Assembly (NCBI RefSeq): GCF_946887195.1
Contig: NZ_CAMPKE010000009.1
Location: 62,001-126,000 of the forward strand
Direction: 5' to 3'
DNA length: 64,000 nucleotides
DNA from: an uncultured Halomonas sp.
GTDB taxonomy: Bacteria > Pseudomonadota > Gammaproteobacteria > Pseudomonadales > Halomonadaceae
In this document: positions 55,966 to 64,000 of the stretch, one piece after another
How positions within the stretch are numbered: the first letter of the stretch is position 1
Layout of the letters: every line of letters starts with the position of its first letter
Notes under the pieces: model-generated
Database searches by the model: none
The model's input: the letters and a program-made list of their open reading frames with translations, nothing else
What the model was told of the DNA's origin: nothing
Translations under genes and position numbers: made by a program

Positions 55966-56191
55966 AAGTGACCTCCTTTTGTTCTAGTCGCGCGCGGGCG
56001 CCTGGAAGCCCGCGAGGTATCGAGCGGTTGCGGTGGTACGCCGTGCGAGGGGCCGAGCATCGGTCTTGCTTGCCTCAACGAGCATCATTTTGCCCTTGCG
56101 TCCGGTACTCTTGACCCGGTGAGCCACACATCGCCAAGACTTGTGTGGCCTTGCCCAGCATCGACGACACCGCTATCAGAAAATCATAGTT

Positions 56192-56214
56192 AAAGGTATT
56201 GTTCAAATACCTTT
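56192..56214 (+). promoter_or_regulatory. perfect inverted repeat, candidate GntR operator
   Basis: AAAGGTATT, spacer GTTCA, AATACCTTT: nine matching bases on each side, only 12 bases before the GTG start of the GntR gene and overlapping its ribosome-binding region. Position and symmetry fit autorepression, with control of the divergent amidase-permease operon possible. Confidence 0.7.
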
Positions 56215-56226
56215 TGAGGAGAGCTT

Positions 56227-56961
56227 GTGAATATGCCGCCTCATCACGATCGATCCTTTGCCAGGGAAGCCAGCTCGACCAAGCAGGAGCTGGCCGACAG
56301 GATTGTGACGGCTATCGCTATCGGCGCTTACTCTCCGGGCGATCGTCTGCCATCGGAGCGGGAACTAGCGGAGCGCCAAGGGGTTAGTCGTGTGACGGTA
56401 AGAGCTGCCTTGAAAATCGTGAACGAACTTGGGCTCATCGAATCGCGACGGGGGCGTGATGGTGGCACTTTCGTCACGTTCAAGCGGGTCAGTGAGGCAT
56501 CTCCCGATACGGCGCAGCGGATTCTTGCCCAGGAGGTTCCCCAGTTGAAGGACTTCTTCGATTATCGCTGTCTGGTAGAGGGACTCGTCGCTAAGACCGC
56601 CGCTGAACGTCATGGCGAGGAGCAAGCCAGCGCATTGCAACGGCTGCTCGACGCGTTCTGTACGACGCAAGATGCCTCCCACGCTCGGGAACTGGATCAG
56701 AGGCTGCATGCCTGCATCTTGGAGATGGCGGCAAACCACCATCTCGCGGTGCAGTCCAAGCAGCTAACGGCCCGCGCCACACTGGGCTTCGGCTCGGAGC
56801 CTTACCCGGTGGAGTCGCTACCTCGGGCCAGGCGCGAGCACACGACGCTGGTACGGGCGATCTTGAAGCGTGACGGTGATGAAGCCTTCAGGGCCGCCCA
56901 GCATCACTTCTTTTTGACCCTTGCCATCATGGAGCACTCTCTGGATGGCAAGCCACTCTAA
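56227..56961 (+). CDS. GntR-family regulator with FCD domain
   Basis: A 244-residue FadR-type regulator. The winged helix-turn-helix has KQELADRIVTAIAIGAYSPGDRLPSERELAERQGVSRVTVRAALKIVNELGLIESRRGRDGGTFV-like blocks, and the C-terminal helical FCD domain has DFFDYRCLVEGLVAKTAAERHG and ELDQRLHACILEMAANHHL. It starts at GTG 56227 or ATG 56233, both behind GAGGAGAG; the ATG spacing is the better one. It is divergent from the amidase/permease operon and most likely senses its substrate or product. A perfect dyad overlaps its start region. Confidence 0.9.
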   Translation: MNMPPHHDRSFAREASSTKQELADRIVTAIAIGAYSPGDRLPSERELAERQGVSRVTVRAALKIVNELGLIESRRGRDGGTFVTFKRVSEASPDTAQRILAQEVPQLKDFFDYRCLVEGLVAKTAAERHGEEQASALQRLLDAFCTTQDASHARELDQRLHACILEMAANHHLAVQSKQLTARATLGFGSEPYPVESLPRARREHTTLVRAILKRDGDEAFRAAQHHFFLTLAIMEHSLDGKPL

Positions 56962-57025
56962 GGTTTGATCTGCCATATGCTGCCTCCTTGCGGTAATGGT
57001 GATGTCTAGCGAGGCAGTAACAAAA

Positions 57026-57421
57026 TTAGCTTTCGCTCAAGTGTTTCAGATTCAATAAGTCGCGTTTCACCCATGCCTGGTCTTCGGCGAACTTCTCATC
57101 GGACATACCGGGCTGACGGAACAAGGTGAGTTGTACCTCGGCACCGTCGCCGTTGGCGATGATGCGCAAGGGGATATAGATTTCTTGCCCACCGCCCAGA
57201 TCGACCCAGTGATCCATGACACCGAAAGTGTTGTGCGCCGTGAATCGGATTTCGATCGGCCCCTCCGGTCCCTCGGCTTTCCAGCACTCGCCGCTTTTCC
57301 GGAAATTCGACTGGCTGAGGCCGGAGGCCCATTGCACAAACGCCTCGGGGCGCCACCACATCTCGTAGAGTGGCTGCCAAGGGCGATCGACCGCTACGCT
57401 GATTGTTTGAACTTCGAGCAT
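57026..57421 (-). CDS. SRPBCC/START-domain protein
   Basis: A 131-residue protein of the polyketide-cyclase/AHSA1-like SRPBCC fold. The opening EVQTISVAVDRPWQPLYEMWWRPEAFVQWASGL is the helix-grip hallmark, followed by beta strands (IEIRFTAHNTFGVMDHWVDLG; EVQLTLFRQPGM) and a C-terminal helix (DEKFAEDQAWVKRDLLNLKHL). These domains bind hydrophobic ligands or cofactor-like molecules; no catalytic residues can be assigned. A GST remnant lies immediately upstream. It may be the last gene of the minus-strand amine operon, but the gap of about 200 bases argues for its own promoter. Confidence 0.82.
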   Translation of the reverse strand: MLEVQTISVAVDRPWQPLYEMWWRPEAFVQWASGLSQSNFRKSGECWKAEGPEGPIEIRFTAHNTFGVMDHWVDLGGGQEIYIPLRIIANGDGAEVQLTLFRQPGMSDEKFAEDQAWVKRDLLNLKHLSES

Positions 57422-57454
57422 GCATGGCCTCTCTTGGTACTCGATCCAGGATGG

Positions 57455-57600
57455 TCAATCATCCGGTAGGCTCAATACGATAGCGATGCTCGACTCCACC
57501 ACCGTACTGTCGCCATCCACCAGCAACGGGAAAGCGTTTGAGCGGCCACAGCCCTGCGAACTCGGCCATGGCCCGTTCGTTATCATGCTCGAGCAGACGC
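57455..57600 (-). pseudogene. glutathione S-transferase N-terminal remnant, frameshifted
   Basis: On the minus strand the sequence reads RLLEHDNERAMAEFAGLWPL then KRFP; after one extra base in a C run it continues LLVDGDSTVVESSIAIVL and stops at TGA 57455-57457. The joined segment matches the thioredoxin-fold half of GST proteins (WPL-KFPVLVDG..TVVES-IIIEYL). No start codon or C-terminal helical domain remains. Probably a small decay relic; the frameshift position is in a homopolymer. Confidence 0.55.
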
Positions 57601-57630
57601 CCGGCTTTGGGGCGGAAAGGCCGTCCCGCA

Positions 57631-58983
57631 TCACGCCTCCTGCAAATCGAAATCCGGTACCTCCCTTTTGAACAGCCGCGTCAGGTAGAGCAGATAGACA
57701 AACCCCACCGCGAACCAGGTCAGGCCGACTTCAAACGTGGTGGCCGAGAGGCTGGTCCATAGCCACACGGTGAGCAGGAAGCCGATGCTGGGCAGCAAGC
57801 CGTAGCGGAGCAGGTCGCTGCCGCTGCGTTGGCGCTCATCGACGAGAAAATGCTTGATCACCGAGAGGTTGACGAAGGAGAAGGCGACCAGCGCGCCGAA
57901 GCTGATCATGGTCGCGGCGAGCGAAAGGCTGATGACCAGTGCGAGCAGCGAGATCGCGCCGACCACCAGGGTGGCACCGACCGGGGTGGCGTAGCGCCGG
58001 CTGACCTTGCCGAATACGCTCCTGGGCAGCACATTGTCGCGGCCCATGGCGTAGAGGATGCGCGAGACGCTGGCCTGGGAGGCCATGGCCGAGGCGAAGC
58101 AGCCGGCGACATAGGCGGCGGTGAAGAAGGTGACCATGAAGATGCCGCCGGCGCGCTGCATCACATCCACGGCGGCGGAGTCGGCGTTACCGAAGTTCTG
58201 CCAGTCGGGGAAGATGATGTGCCCGGCCCAGGAGGTGACGATGTATATCGCGCCGCCGATCAACGTGCAGAGCATGATGGCGCGGGGGATGTCGCGGGTC
58301 GGCTCGCGGGTCTCCTCGGAGAGCGTCGAAACGGCATCGAAGCCGAGAAACGACAGGCACAGAATGGCCGCGCCGGCGAGTATTGCGGGGAAGGCCAGCT
58401 CTTGGCTGTAGAACGGCGAGAGCAGGGAGGGCGCGTCGGCACTGCCCAGTGCGCTCAGCGAGATGGCGATGAACACGACGAGGAAGACGATCTGGAAGGC
58501 GATGATCAAAAAGTTCATCTTCGCCACCAGACGGATGCCGAGGATGTTCAGCGCCGTGACCAGCGCGATGGCGCCGACGATCCACACCGCCTCCGGCACC
58601 GCCGGAAAGTATTCCTTCATGTAGATGCCGATTACCAGGTAGTTGATCATCGGCAGGAAGATGTAATCCAGCAGCAGCGTCCAGCCGACCATGAAGCCCG
58701 CCCGACCGCCGAAGGCGCGTCGTGTGTAGGTATAGGCCGAGCCGGCGGCCGGAAAGGCCTCGACCATGCGCCCGTAGCTATAGGCGGTGAAGAACATTGC
58801 CGCCAAGGTGACGATGTAGGCGGTGGGCAGGTGTCCGGCGGTCTCCTGAGTGACCACGCCATAGGTGGTGAACACCGTCAGCGGCACCATGTAGGCGAGG
58901 CCGAAGAAGACCAGCGAGGGCAGACCGAGGATGCGCTTGAGCGATTTGTCGTCGCGGTGATGAGTGGTCGCGTTCGTCGTCAT
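57631..58983 (-). CDS. APC-superfamily permease (putrescine/amine type)
   Basis: Inner-membrane symporter of 450 residues and about 12 helices. It begins LKRILGLPSLVFFGLAYMVPLTVFTTYGVV, then AYSYGRMVEAFPAAGSAYTYTRRAFGGRAGFMVGWTLLLDYI and ILCLSFLGFDAVSTLSEETREPTRDIPRAIMLCTLI. It is a relative of, but clearly distinct from, the permease at 54619. It sits at the downstream end of the polyamine-type catabolic run, so uptake of putrescine or an acetylated polyamine is a reasonable inference. PuuP-type proteins belong to this family. Confidence 0.88.
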   Translation of the reverse strand: MTTNATTHHRDDKSLKRILGLPSLVFFGLAYMVPLTVFTTYGVVTQETAGHLPTAYIVTLAAMFFTAYSYGRMVEAFPAAGSAYTYTRRAFGGRAGFMVGWTLLLDYIFLPMINYLVIGIYMKEYFPAVPEAVWIVGAIALVTALNILGIRLVAKMNFLIIAFQIVFLVVFIAISLSALGSADAPSLLSPFYSQELAFPAILAGAAILCLSFLGFDAVSTLSEETREPTRDIPRAIMLCTLIGGAIYIVTSWAGHIIFPDWQNFGNADSAAVDVMQRAGGIFMVTFFTAAYVAGCFASAMASQASVSRILYAMGRDNVLPRSVFGKVSRRYATPVGATLVVGAISLLALVISLSLAATMISFGALVAFSFVNLSVIKHFLVDERQRSGSDLLRYGLLPSIGFLLTVWLWTSLSATTFEVGLTWFAVGFVYLLYLTRLFKREVPDFDLQEA

Positions 58984-59073
58984 CGTTGCCAGTTCCTGTT
59001 GTTGGGGTTGTCATTGCCGCCGTGAGGCGGCGTGGCTGGCTTTATGGTGTCCGTAGCGTGGCTAGAGAAGTGC

Positions 59074-60105
59074 TTATTGTTTCTCGAAGCCGGTCAGTAC
59101 GTTGACGGTATTGATGCCGATCTCCTCCACGGCGTAGCCGCCCTCGAGCAGGAAGGCGGTGGGAATGCCCAGCCTTTTGAGGCGGGCGCCGCAATCGATG
59201 TAGTCGTCGCTCTTCAGCTTGAATGAGCTGATCGGGTCGTTCTCGAAGGTGTCGACGCCCAGCGAGATGATCAAAATCTCCGGGCGATAGTCCCGGATGC
59301 GCCGGATGGCATCGTCGAGCGCACTCGCCCAGGCGGCGTAGTCGGTGCCGCTGGGCATCGGGTAGTTGACGTTGAACCCCTCGCCCTTGCCGCGCCCGGT
59401 CTCGTCGGCGAAGCCGAGGAAGTAGGGAAATTCGTCGCGTGGGTCGCCGTGCAGCGAGAGAAACAGCACGTCGTCGCGCTCGTAGAAGATGTCCTGGGTG
59501 CCGTTGCCGTGATGGAAGTCGATATCCAGGATCGCAACCTTTTGCATGCCGCCGTTCAGCGCACGTTGTGCGGCGATCGCGGCGTTGTTGAAGAAGCAGT
59601 AGCCACCGAATTGATCGCTGGCGGCATGGTGACCGGGCGGACGGCACAGGCCGAAGGCGGGTTCGCCAGTCTCGATCACATGATCCAGCGCCGAGAGCGC
59701 GATGTCCTTGCTGGCTTGCGCCGCCGCGAAGGTGCCGGGGCACAGCGAAGTCTCCGCCGCCAGGGCGTAGTAGCCGATCCTGCCGTCGATATTGTTGGGG
59801 ATCACGTCGTCGCGCAGGCGCCGGGTCGGCCAGATCGATGGCATCGGTTCGCCCTTGAAGCCGGCCGCTTTCCAGTCGTCATAAGCATGCTCGAGAAAAT
59901 CGACATAGCGGCGATCGTGTACGGCGAGTACCGGGTCGAGGCCGTAAACACGTGGCTCGCGAATCTCGCCGAGGCCGACTTTGCGCACGCGGTCGATGAC
60001 GATATCGACTCGCTCCGGGCATTCAAAGGGTGCAACCAGCCTGCCGCCATGGAGTTCGGTCTTGGCTTGGCGCTTCTTGGTGTCTTCCGAGTGAAACGTC
60101 AGCAT
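59074..60105 (-). CDS. histone-deacetylase family acetylpolyamine amidohydrolase
   Basis: Zinc amidohydrolase of 343 residues that removes acetyl groups from acetylputrescine, acetylcadaverine or acetylspermidine. Landmarks coincide with Mycoplana ramosa APAH at a one-residue offset: His159/His160 (PPGHHA), Asp196 and His198 (DIDFHHG), Asp285 (LGVDTFENDP) and Tyr324 (LEGGYA). The length also matches (341). The family includes true HDACs, but bacterial context with an amine oxidase, an amidase and an APC permease supports a polyamine role. It is separated by 9 bases from the nitrilase gene upstream. Confidence 0.92.
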   Translation of the reverse strand: MLTFHSEDTKKRQAKTELHGGRLVAPFECPERVDIVIDRVRKVGLGEIREPRVYGLDPVLAVHDRRYVDFLEHAYDDWKAAGFKGEPMPSIWPTRRLRDDVIPNNIDGRIGYYALAAETSLCPGTFAAAQASKDIALSALDHVIETGEPAFGLCRPPGHHAASDQFGGYCFFNNAAIAAQRALNGGMQKVAILDIDFHHGNGTQDIFYERDDVLFLSLHGDPRDEFPYFLGFADETGRGKGEGFNVNYPMPSGTDYAAWASALDDAIRRIRDYRPEILIISLGVDTFENDPISSFKLKSDDYIDCGARLKRLGIPTAFLLEGGYAVEEIGINTVNVLTGFEKQ

Positions 60106-60114
60106 GGCTCTTCC

Positions 60115-60954
60115 TTAATCGTTGGTTGAAGTCGGTGCCGTTAAGTGGAAATGGCGCACACGCTGATTCGGCGCGTCGTGTTGGCCGGAAAGGGCGATAC
60201 GCCGGTCGGCGAGATAGTCGTAGGTGCCGCGGGCGGTGCGGTGGAGCGAGAAATCGAGCGTGGCTTGAATGGATCCCTCTTCCCGCTCCAGATGAGCGAG
60301 GCACTCGCCACTGGGCGCGAACACGGCACTGCCGCCGGCGAAGACGTAGCCCGCGCCCGTGCCGGCCCGGTTGGTCATGGCCACGAAACACTGGTTCTCG
60401 ATGGCGCGCGCCTGGGCCAGGTTATGGTGAACGGGGCCGTATGGATCCATGTTGCCGTTGGTGATGACGATCAGTTCGGCGCCGAGACCGGCGAGCGCTC
60501 GCGCCGTCTCGGGAAACTCCAGGTCGTAGCAGATCATCAGGCCGATGCGCCGGCCGCGCCACTCGACGCAGACCAGTCGGTCGCCAGGCGTGACCAGGGC
60601 GCGCTCATCGGTCCACAGGTGGGTCTTGCGGTAGTGCAGCAGCGGGCCATCTTCTGGCGTGATCAATACGCTGGCGTTGTAGCAGCGCTCCGCATCGATG
60701 CGTTCGAGAAAACCGATGGCGATGGCGAGATCCTTGCGGATTGCTGCCTGGTGTAGGGTAGCCAGGGCGGAGTCCGTGGGCGCAATGGCGCGGCTGGCGG
60801 CGGCGCCCTGCTCGGCGAAGCCGGTCAGGTGCGTTTCGGGAAAGACGATGAGATCGGTCGCTTCCCCGGCTCGCTCGATACAGTGCAGCGCCTTGTCGAG
60901 GTTCGCGTCGAGGTCGCCTTCGATACCGGGAACCTGGGCCAGCTCGATTTTCAT
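60115..60954 (-). CDS. nitrilase-superfamily carbon-nitrogen hydrolase
   Basis: A 279-residue hydrolase with the Glu40-Lys110-Cys142 triad (VFPETHLTGF, HYRKTHLW, MICYDLEFPE). The superfamily includes N-carbamoylputrescine amidase, omega-amidase and aliphatic amidases; in this neighbourhood an amide of a polyamine-derived acid or N-carbamoylputrescine is plausible but not shown by sequence. GGAG 6 bases before the ATG at 60954 marks the start; the upstream ATG at 60966 is less likely. It lies between the PuuB-like oxidase and the acetylpolyamine amidohydrolase in one run. Confidence 0.9.
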   Translation of the reverse strand: MKIELAQVPGIEGDLDANLDKALHCIERAGEATDLIVFPETHLTGFAEQGAAASRAIAPTDSALATLHQAAIRKDLAIAIGFLERIDAERCYNASVLITPEDGPLLHYRKTHLWTDERALVTPGDRLVCVEWRGRRIGLMICYDLEFPETARALAGLGAELIVITNGNMDPYGPVHHNLAQARAIENQCFVAMTNRAGTGAGYVFAGGSAVFAPSGECLAHLEREEGSIQATLDFSLHRTARGTYDYLADRRIALSGQHDAPNQRVRHFHLTAPTSTND

Positions 60955-61021
60955 GATCGTCTCCATGTTCAGTGCAAACGATGAACCCTACTGCATAGCT
61001 TAATCGCGATCCTTTTGCCGC

Positions 61022-62431
61022 TCACTCGATAATCGAGGCGAAGGCATCGTTCATCTTCGTCAGTGCCGGCTTGAGCAGTGGCGCCGGCTTGCCGCGCCGC
61101 ATCAGTGCCTCCTCCCCCGCGTAGCTGTAGGTGATCGCTTGCGCTGCCAGCCAGCGCAGTGGCTCGGGCTCCCAGCGCTTGATCAGTTGGTGGTGGCTGG
61201 CATGGGTGAAGGCCCAGGGCATGCGTGCCAATTCGGTATCGCGCTTGAGGATCAGGTCGGCCAGGGTGCGACCGAACAGATGCGAGGCGGCGACGCCTTC
61301 ACCGGCATAGCCGCCAGCGGTGGCGAGGCCGCTGGCGCGATCGAGGATCGCATGCGGGCGGAAGTTGCGCGATAGCCCCAGCGAGCCGCCCCAGCCGTAG
61401 TCGATCCTCACTCCCTCGAGCGCGGGGAAGAGATCCACCAGTAGGTCGCGGCGCATGCGGATGTCATCCTGCGTGATGGCCATGTCGTGCCTGGGCCGGG
61501 CGCCGAGACGGTAGGTGCCGCGGGCGCCGAAGACGATGCGCCCATCGGCGCTGCGGTGGCCGTAGTTGATCAGGCGGCTGGCGTCGGCGAAGGCGGGACG
61601 CTCGGCCATGCCGATCTCCTGCCACAGCGCGTCCGGTAGCGGCTCGGTGGCGATCACCAGGCTCTGCACCGGGATGACGTGGCGCTTGAAGTCGTGGAAG
61701 CGATCGGCGTAGCCCTCGGTGGCGCAGACGATGGTTGGCGCCTCGACGCCGCCCCCGTGAGTGCTCACTTTGTGCCGATCCAGCGCGGTGGCGCTGCTGC
61801 CCTCGTGGATCGTCACGCCCAGGCGCTCGACGATCTCGGCCAGGCCGGTGACGAGTTTGCGTGGGTTCACGGTCGCGACCTGGCGGTGATGGATGCCGCC
61901 GTAGCCGTCGCGGAAGCGGATCTTTTGCGCCAGTTGCTCGGCATCCAGCCAGTGGCAGTCCGCCTCGTCATGGCCGAGTTCGTGCAGGTGCTTCAGGTAG
62001 TCGCGCTGAATGGCGACCTGGTCCGGATAGCGCGCTGCGGCGTAGATCGCGCCGCCCTTGTTGAAGTCCGCCTGGATGCCTTCGCGCGACAGCGCCGCGC
62101 CGATCTCGTCGACGTTGTCGGCCAGCACCTGGCAGCACTTGCGCCGTGCCGCCAGCGGCAGGCCGCCGATATGCCGCTCCAGACCGGCGAGATTGCCCAC
62201 CACCCAGCCGCCGTTGCGCCCCGAGGCGCCGTGGCCGACGCGCTCGGCCTCGAGCACGACGATATCGAGCGCGGGCGCGAGCCGCTTCAGGTAGTAGGCG
62301 GTCCACAGCCCGGTGAAGCCGGCGCCGACGATGGCGATATCGGCCTGAATTCGAGCTTCCAGTCGCGGGCGTGGCGTGGCGCGCTCGGTGACGGTCGAGG
62401 ACCAGAAATTGGCTTGGGTGTCGGAATGCAT
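61022..62431 (-). CDS. FAD-dependent amine oxidase, gamma-glutamylputrescine oxidase family
   Basis: A 469-residue DAO-type flavoprotein. FAD binding is at DIAIVGAGFTGLWTAYYLKRLAP, and VLEAERVGHGASGRNGGWV is the PuuB/YgaF-like continuation; the C-terminal flavin contact is GLATAGGYAGEGVAASHLFGRTLADLIL. PuuB oxidises gamma-glutamylputrescine to the aldehyde, but related oxidases act on many secondary or primary amines. GGAAACG precedes its ATG. It follows the antiporter gene by 10 bases. The puuA, puuC and puuD partners are not visible. Confidence 0.9.
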   Translation of the reverse strand: MHSDTQANFWSSTVTERATPRPRLEARIQADIAIVGAGFTGLWTAYYLKRLAPALDIVVLEAERVGHGASGRNGGWVVGNLAGLERHIGGLPLAARRKCCQVLADNVDEIGAALSREGIQADFNKGGAIYAAARYPDQVAIQRDYLKHLHELGHDEADCHWLDAEQLAQKIRFRDGYGGIHHRQVATVNPRKLVTGLAEIVERLGVTIHEGSSATALDRHKVSTHGGGVEAPTIVCATEGYADRFHDFKRHVIPVQSLVIATEPLPDALWQEIGMAERPAFADASRLINYGHRSADGRIVFGARGTYRLGARPRHDMAITQDDIRMRRDLLVDLFPALEGVRIDYGWGGSLGLSRNFRPHAILDRASGLATAGGYAGEGVAASHLFGRTLADLILKRDTELARMPWAFTHASHHQLIKRWEPEPLRWLAAQAITYSYAGEEALMRRGKPAPLLKPALTKMNDAFASIIE

Positions 62432-62441
62432 GGCGTTTCCA

Positions 62442-63809
62442 TCACATCGTAAAGCCCAGCATGATATAGGCGATGGCGGCCAGCGCCGCCGCCAGCAGGG
62501 CGTAGGGCAGTTGCGTCCAGGCGTGCTGGAACGGTGTGCAGCCGGTGGCCTGGGCGGTCAGCACCGTGGCGTCCGAGTAGAAGCAGGCGTGGCTGCCGAA
62601 GGTACTGGCCGATAGGGTGGCGCCGATCACCAGCGTCATGTCTGCGCCCACGGCGTTGGCCAGCGAGGTGACGATGGGCAGGATGATCACGAACACGCCC
62701 CAGTTGGAGCCGGTGGCGAACGACACCGAGGCCATCACGGTGAAAATGATGAAAGGAAGCAGCTCGGCGCTGATCAGCGGCTCGGTGGTTGAGATGACGT
62801 ACTCGGTGAGGCCGAGCGTAGTGTTGACCTCGTTGAGCAAAAAGGCTGCCACCAGAATCGCCAGTGGATCGATCATGCTCTTGAAGCCTTCGAGCAGATT
62901 GTCGAAAGTTTCGCCCGGCTTGAGGATGCGCAAGCCGATCAGCGCGACGACCATCCAGGCCAGCGTGATGAACAGGCCCTTGAGGAAGTCGAGATTGAAG
63001 TACCAGGTGAAGAAGGCCAGCGAGGCCATCGGCAACAGGAACATCCACAGATTGCCCGTGACGCCGGTCCGCGGCTCGAGATGGGCGATCTCCTCATCGA
63101 TGTGTTCGGCGCCCGACGGCACGCTCCGGTCCTCGTTGCGGGCGCGCCGCTCGGCCTTTTTCATGGCGCCGATCAGCGGAATCTTGCCGCTGATGACGAT
63201 CGGTACCATGGCCACCGCGATCCACGGATAAATCATGTAGGGAATCGATTGGATATAGGTCAACACGCCCTCGCCGGCGCTGGCCACCCCGTTCTCCTCG
63301 AGCAGGGCGCCGAAGAATACCGCCCAGGTCGAGATCGGGATGATCACGCTGACCGGCGCCGCAGTGGAGTCGACCACGTAGGCGAGCATCTCGCGCGAGA
63401 CCTTGTAGCGGTCGGTGAGCCTGCGCATCGAGGTGCCGATGGCCAGCGAATTCAGGTAGTCGTCGACGAACAGGATGATGCCCATCACCCACGACGCCAG
63501 CAGCGAGGAGCGCCGACCGGTGGCGAAGCGCGTGAGACTCGTGGCGAAAGCCTGCGAGGCGCCCGAGCGCAATAGCAGCGCGATGACGCTGCCCATCAGG
63601 CCGCAGACCAGAATGACCCAGGCCACGGTGCCGTTGGTCATCACCGCCAGCGAATCCTCGGCCAGGCTGCCGAGAATATTGCCGGGGGCGATCATCACGG
63701 TGCCGACCACGGCGCCGAAAATCAGCGGCTCCAGGGCGCGTCGCGACCACAGCGCGAGTATCAGCACGACCGCCGTGGGCAGCAGAATCAGCGGGCTATC
63801 GTATTCCAT
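62442..63809 (-). CDS. Na+/H+ antiporter NhaC-family protein
   Basis: A 455-residue membrane protein with about 11 helices and the NhaC/YqkI pattern: PLIFGAVVGTVMIAPGNIL, FVDDYLNSLAIGTSMRRLTDRYKVSREMLAYVVDSTAAPVSVIIPISTWAVFF, and VSFATGSNWGVFVIILPIVTSLANAVGADMTLVIGATLSASTFGSHACFYSDAT. Family members exchange Na+ for H+ or move organic solutes (malate/lactate, arginine/ornithine-like). Co-location with an amine oxidase and APC permease suggests transport of an organic cation or pH/Na+ balance during amine use. It is the first intact gene of this run in the window. Confidence 0.87.
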   Translation of the reverse strand: MEYDSPLILLPTAVVLILALWSRRALEPLIFGAVVGTVMIAPGNILGSLAEDSLAVMTNGTVAWVILVCGLMGSVIALLLRSGASQAFATSLTRFATGRRSSLLASWVMGIILFVDDYLNSLAIGTSMRRLTDRYKVSREMLAYVVDSTAAPVSVIIPISTWAVFFGALLEENGVASAGEGVLTYIQSIPYMIYPWIAVAMVPIVISGKIPLIGAMKKAERRARNEDRSVPSGAEHIDEEIAHLEPRTGVTGNLWMFLLPMASLAFFTWYFNLDFLKGLFITLAWMVVALIGLRILKPGETFDNLLEGFKSMIDPLAILVAAFLLNEVNTTLGLTEYVISTTEPLISAELLPFIIFTVMASVSFATGSNWGVFVIILPIVTSLANAVGADMTLVIGATLSASTFGSHACFYSDATVLTAQATGCTPFQHAWTQLPYALLAAALAAIAYIMLGFTM

Positions 63810-63864
63810 CGTGTTTCACCTTTCGTGTCTTGTTGTTGTCGTTCTTGTGGTGGGTTTGGAGGCC

Positions 63865-64000
63865 TTACTTCACTTTTTCGAGGAGTTGGTAGTACCACAT
63901 GCCGGCGGCGAGCAGCGCATTGCCCAGCCGGTCGTTGAGCGGGATGCGAACGTGCTTGACCTGGGCGAAGGCGTCGAACTCCTCGAGCGTGCCGGTCAGG
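63865..64000 (-). CDS. C-terminal fragment of an unidentified protein
   Basis: The window edge cuts this gene. Visible are its last 44 codons, ending HVRIPLNDRLGNALLAAGMW and YYQLLEKVK before TAA at 63865-63867. It is 55 bases upstream of the antiporter start on the same strand, so it is probably the preceding gene of the amine run. I do not recognise the family. Confidence 0.6.
   Translation of the reverse strand, partial: LTGTLEEFDAFAQVKHVRIPLNDRLGNALLAAGMWYYQLLEKVK

Noticed and set aside
57829..59025. 398-codon plus-strand frame opposite the APC permease
   Set aside because: Translation is an improbable Asp/Gly/His-rich string; the minus strand encodes an ordinary permease.
1..64000. CRISPR arrays, rRNA and tRNA genes, insertion sequences, phage genes
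   Set aside because: None seen on reading both strands: no regularly spaced direct repeats, no cloverleaf-like conserved tRNA segments, and no transposase or integrase motif.

Overview
The window is a gene-dense, GC-rich chromosomal segment with short intergenic gaps and strong third-position GC. It most likely comes from an aerobic gammaproteobacterium. A HexR-controlled zwf-pgl-eda block, TRAP carriers, a NasA/NirBD nitrate-assimilation locus and paired amine permeases with an NhaC-type antiporter suggest a halophile such as Halomonadaceae. The family assignment is inference; no rRNA or tRNA gene is present to fix it.

Layout. 1-4.3 kb: a truncated periplasmic binding protein, then hexR divergent from the Entner-Doudoroff operon zwf-pgl-eda, with a HexR-like operator between them. 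4.3-12.7 kb (minus strand): a cobalamin block. It holds btuB behind a cobalamin riboswitch, a PduO-type adenosyltransferase, and an operon reading gntR - mutase small subunit - acyl-CoA ligase - MeaB-like GTPase - mutase large subunit. The large subunit carries Ile93, Asp120 and Gln211 at the substrate-selecting positions. That is the pattern of 2-hydroxyisobutyryl-CoA mutase, not methylmalonyl-CoA mutase (Tyr/Ala/Arg), and the gene content matches the known hcm clusters. 12.8-19.4 kb: an exported molybdenum hydroxylase (iorAB-like) with its XdhC chaperone, a DUF938 protein, a zinc-ribbon protein, a PIN-PhoH ATPase and a metallothionein. 19.6-22.9 kb: a TAXI-type TRAP transporter. 22.9-31.2 kb: nitrate/nitrite assimilation (nirD, nirB, a FAD reductase, nasA, cobA) around two divergent sigma-54-like promoters. 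31.3-33.2 kb: a LysR regulator and a DMT exporter.

33.4-46.9 kb: two CRP-like regulators, a GGDEF protein split from its upstream ORF by an in-frame amber codon, a 2840-residue cyclic beta-1,2-glucan synthase, and an unfamiliar 655-residue protein whose C-terminal half carries a papain-like Gln/Cys/His/Asn arrangement. 46.9-48.3 kb: an AT-rich island with three tiny ORFs and a strong terminator, then a decayed HlyD fragment. 48.3-53.5 kb: an EmrAB-like efflux pair, a sugar acetyltransferase, a small exported protein and an MDR oxidoreductase. 53.7-57 kb: an amidase plus APC permease operon divergent from a GntR gene that has a perfect inverted repeat at its start. 57-64 kb (minus strand): an amine/polyamine catabolic run (NhaC-type antiporter, PuuB-like oxidase, nitrilase-family amidase, acetylpolyamine amidohydrolase, APC permease), with a glutathione S-transferase remnant and a START-domain protein at its end.

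The best candidate for an under-described system is the 2-hydroxyisobutyrate (hcm) operon coupled to local cobalamin uptake and adenosylation. The second is the glucan synthase locus with its papain-like companion.
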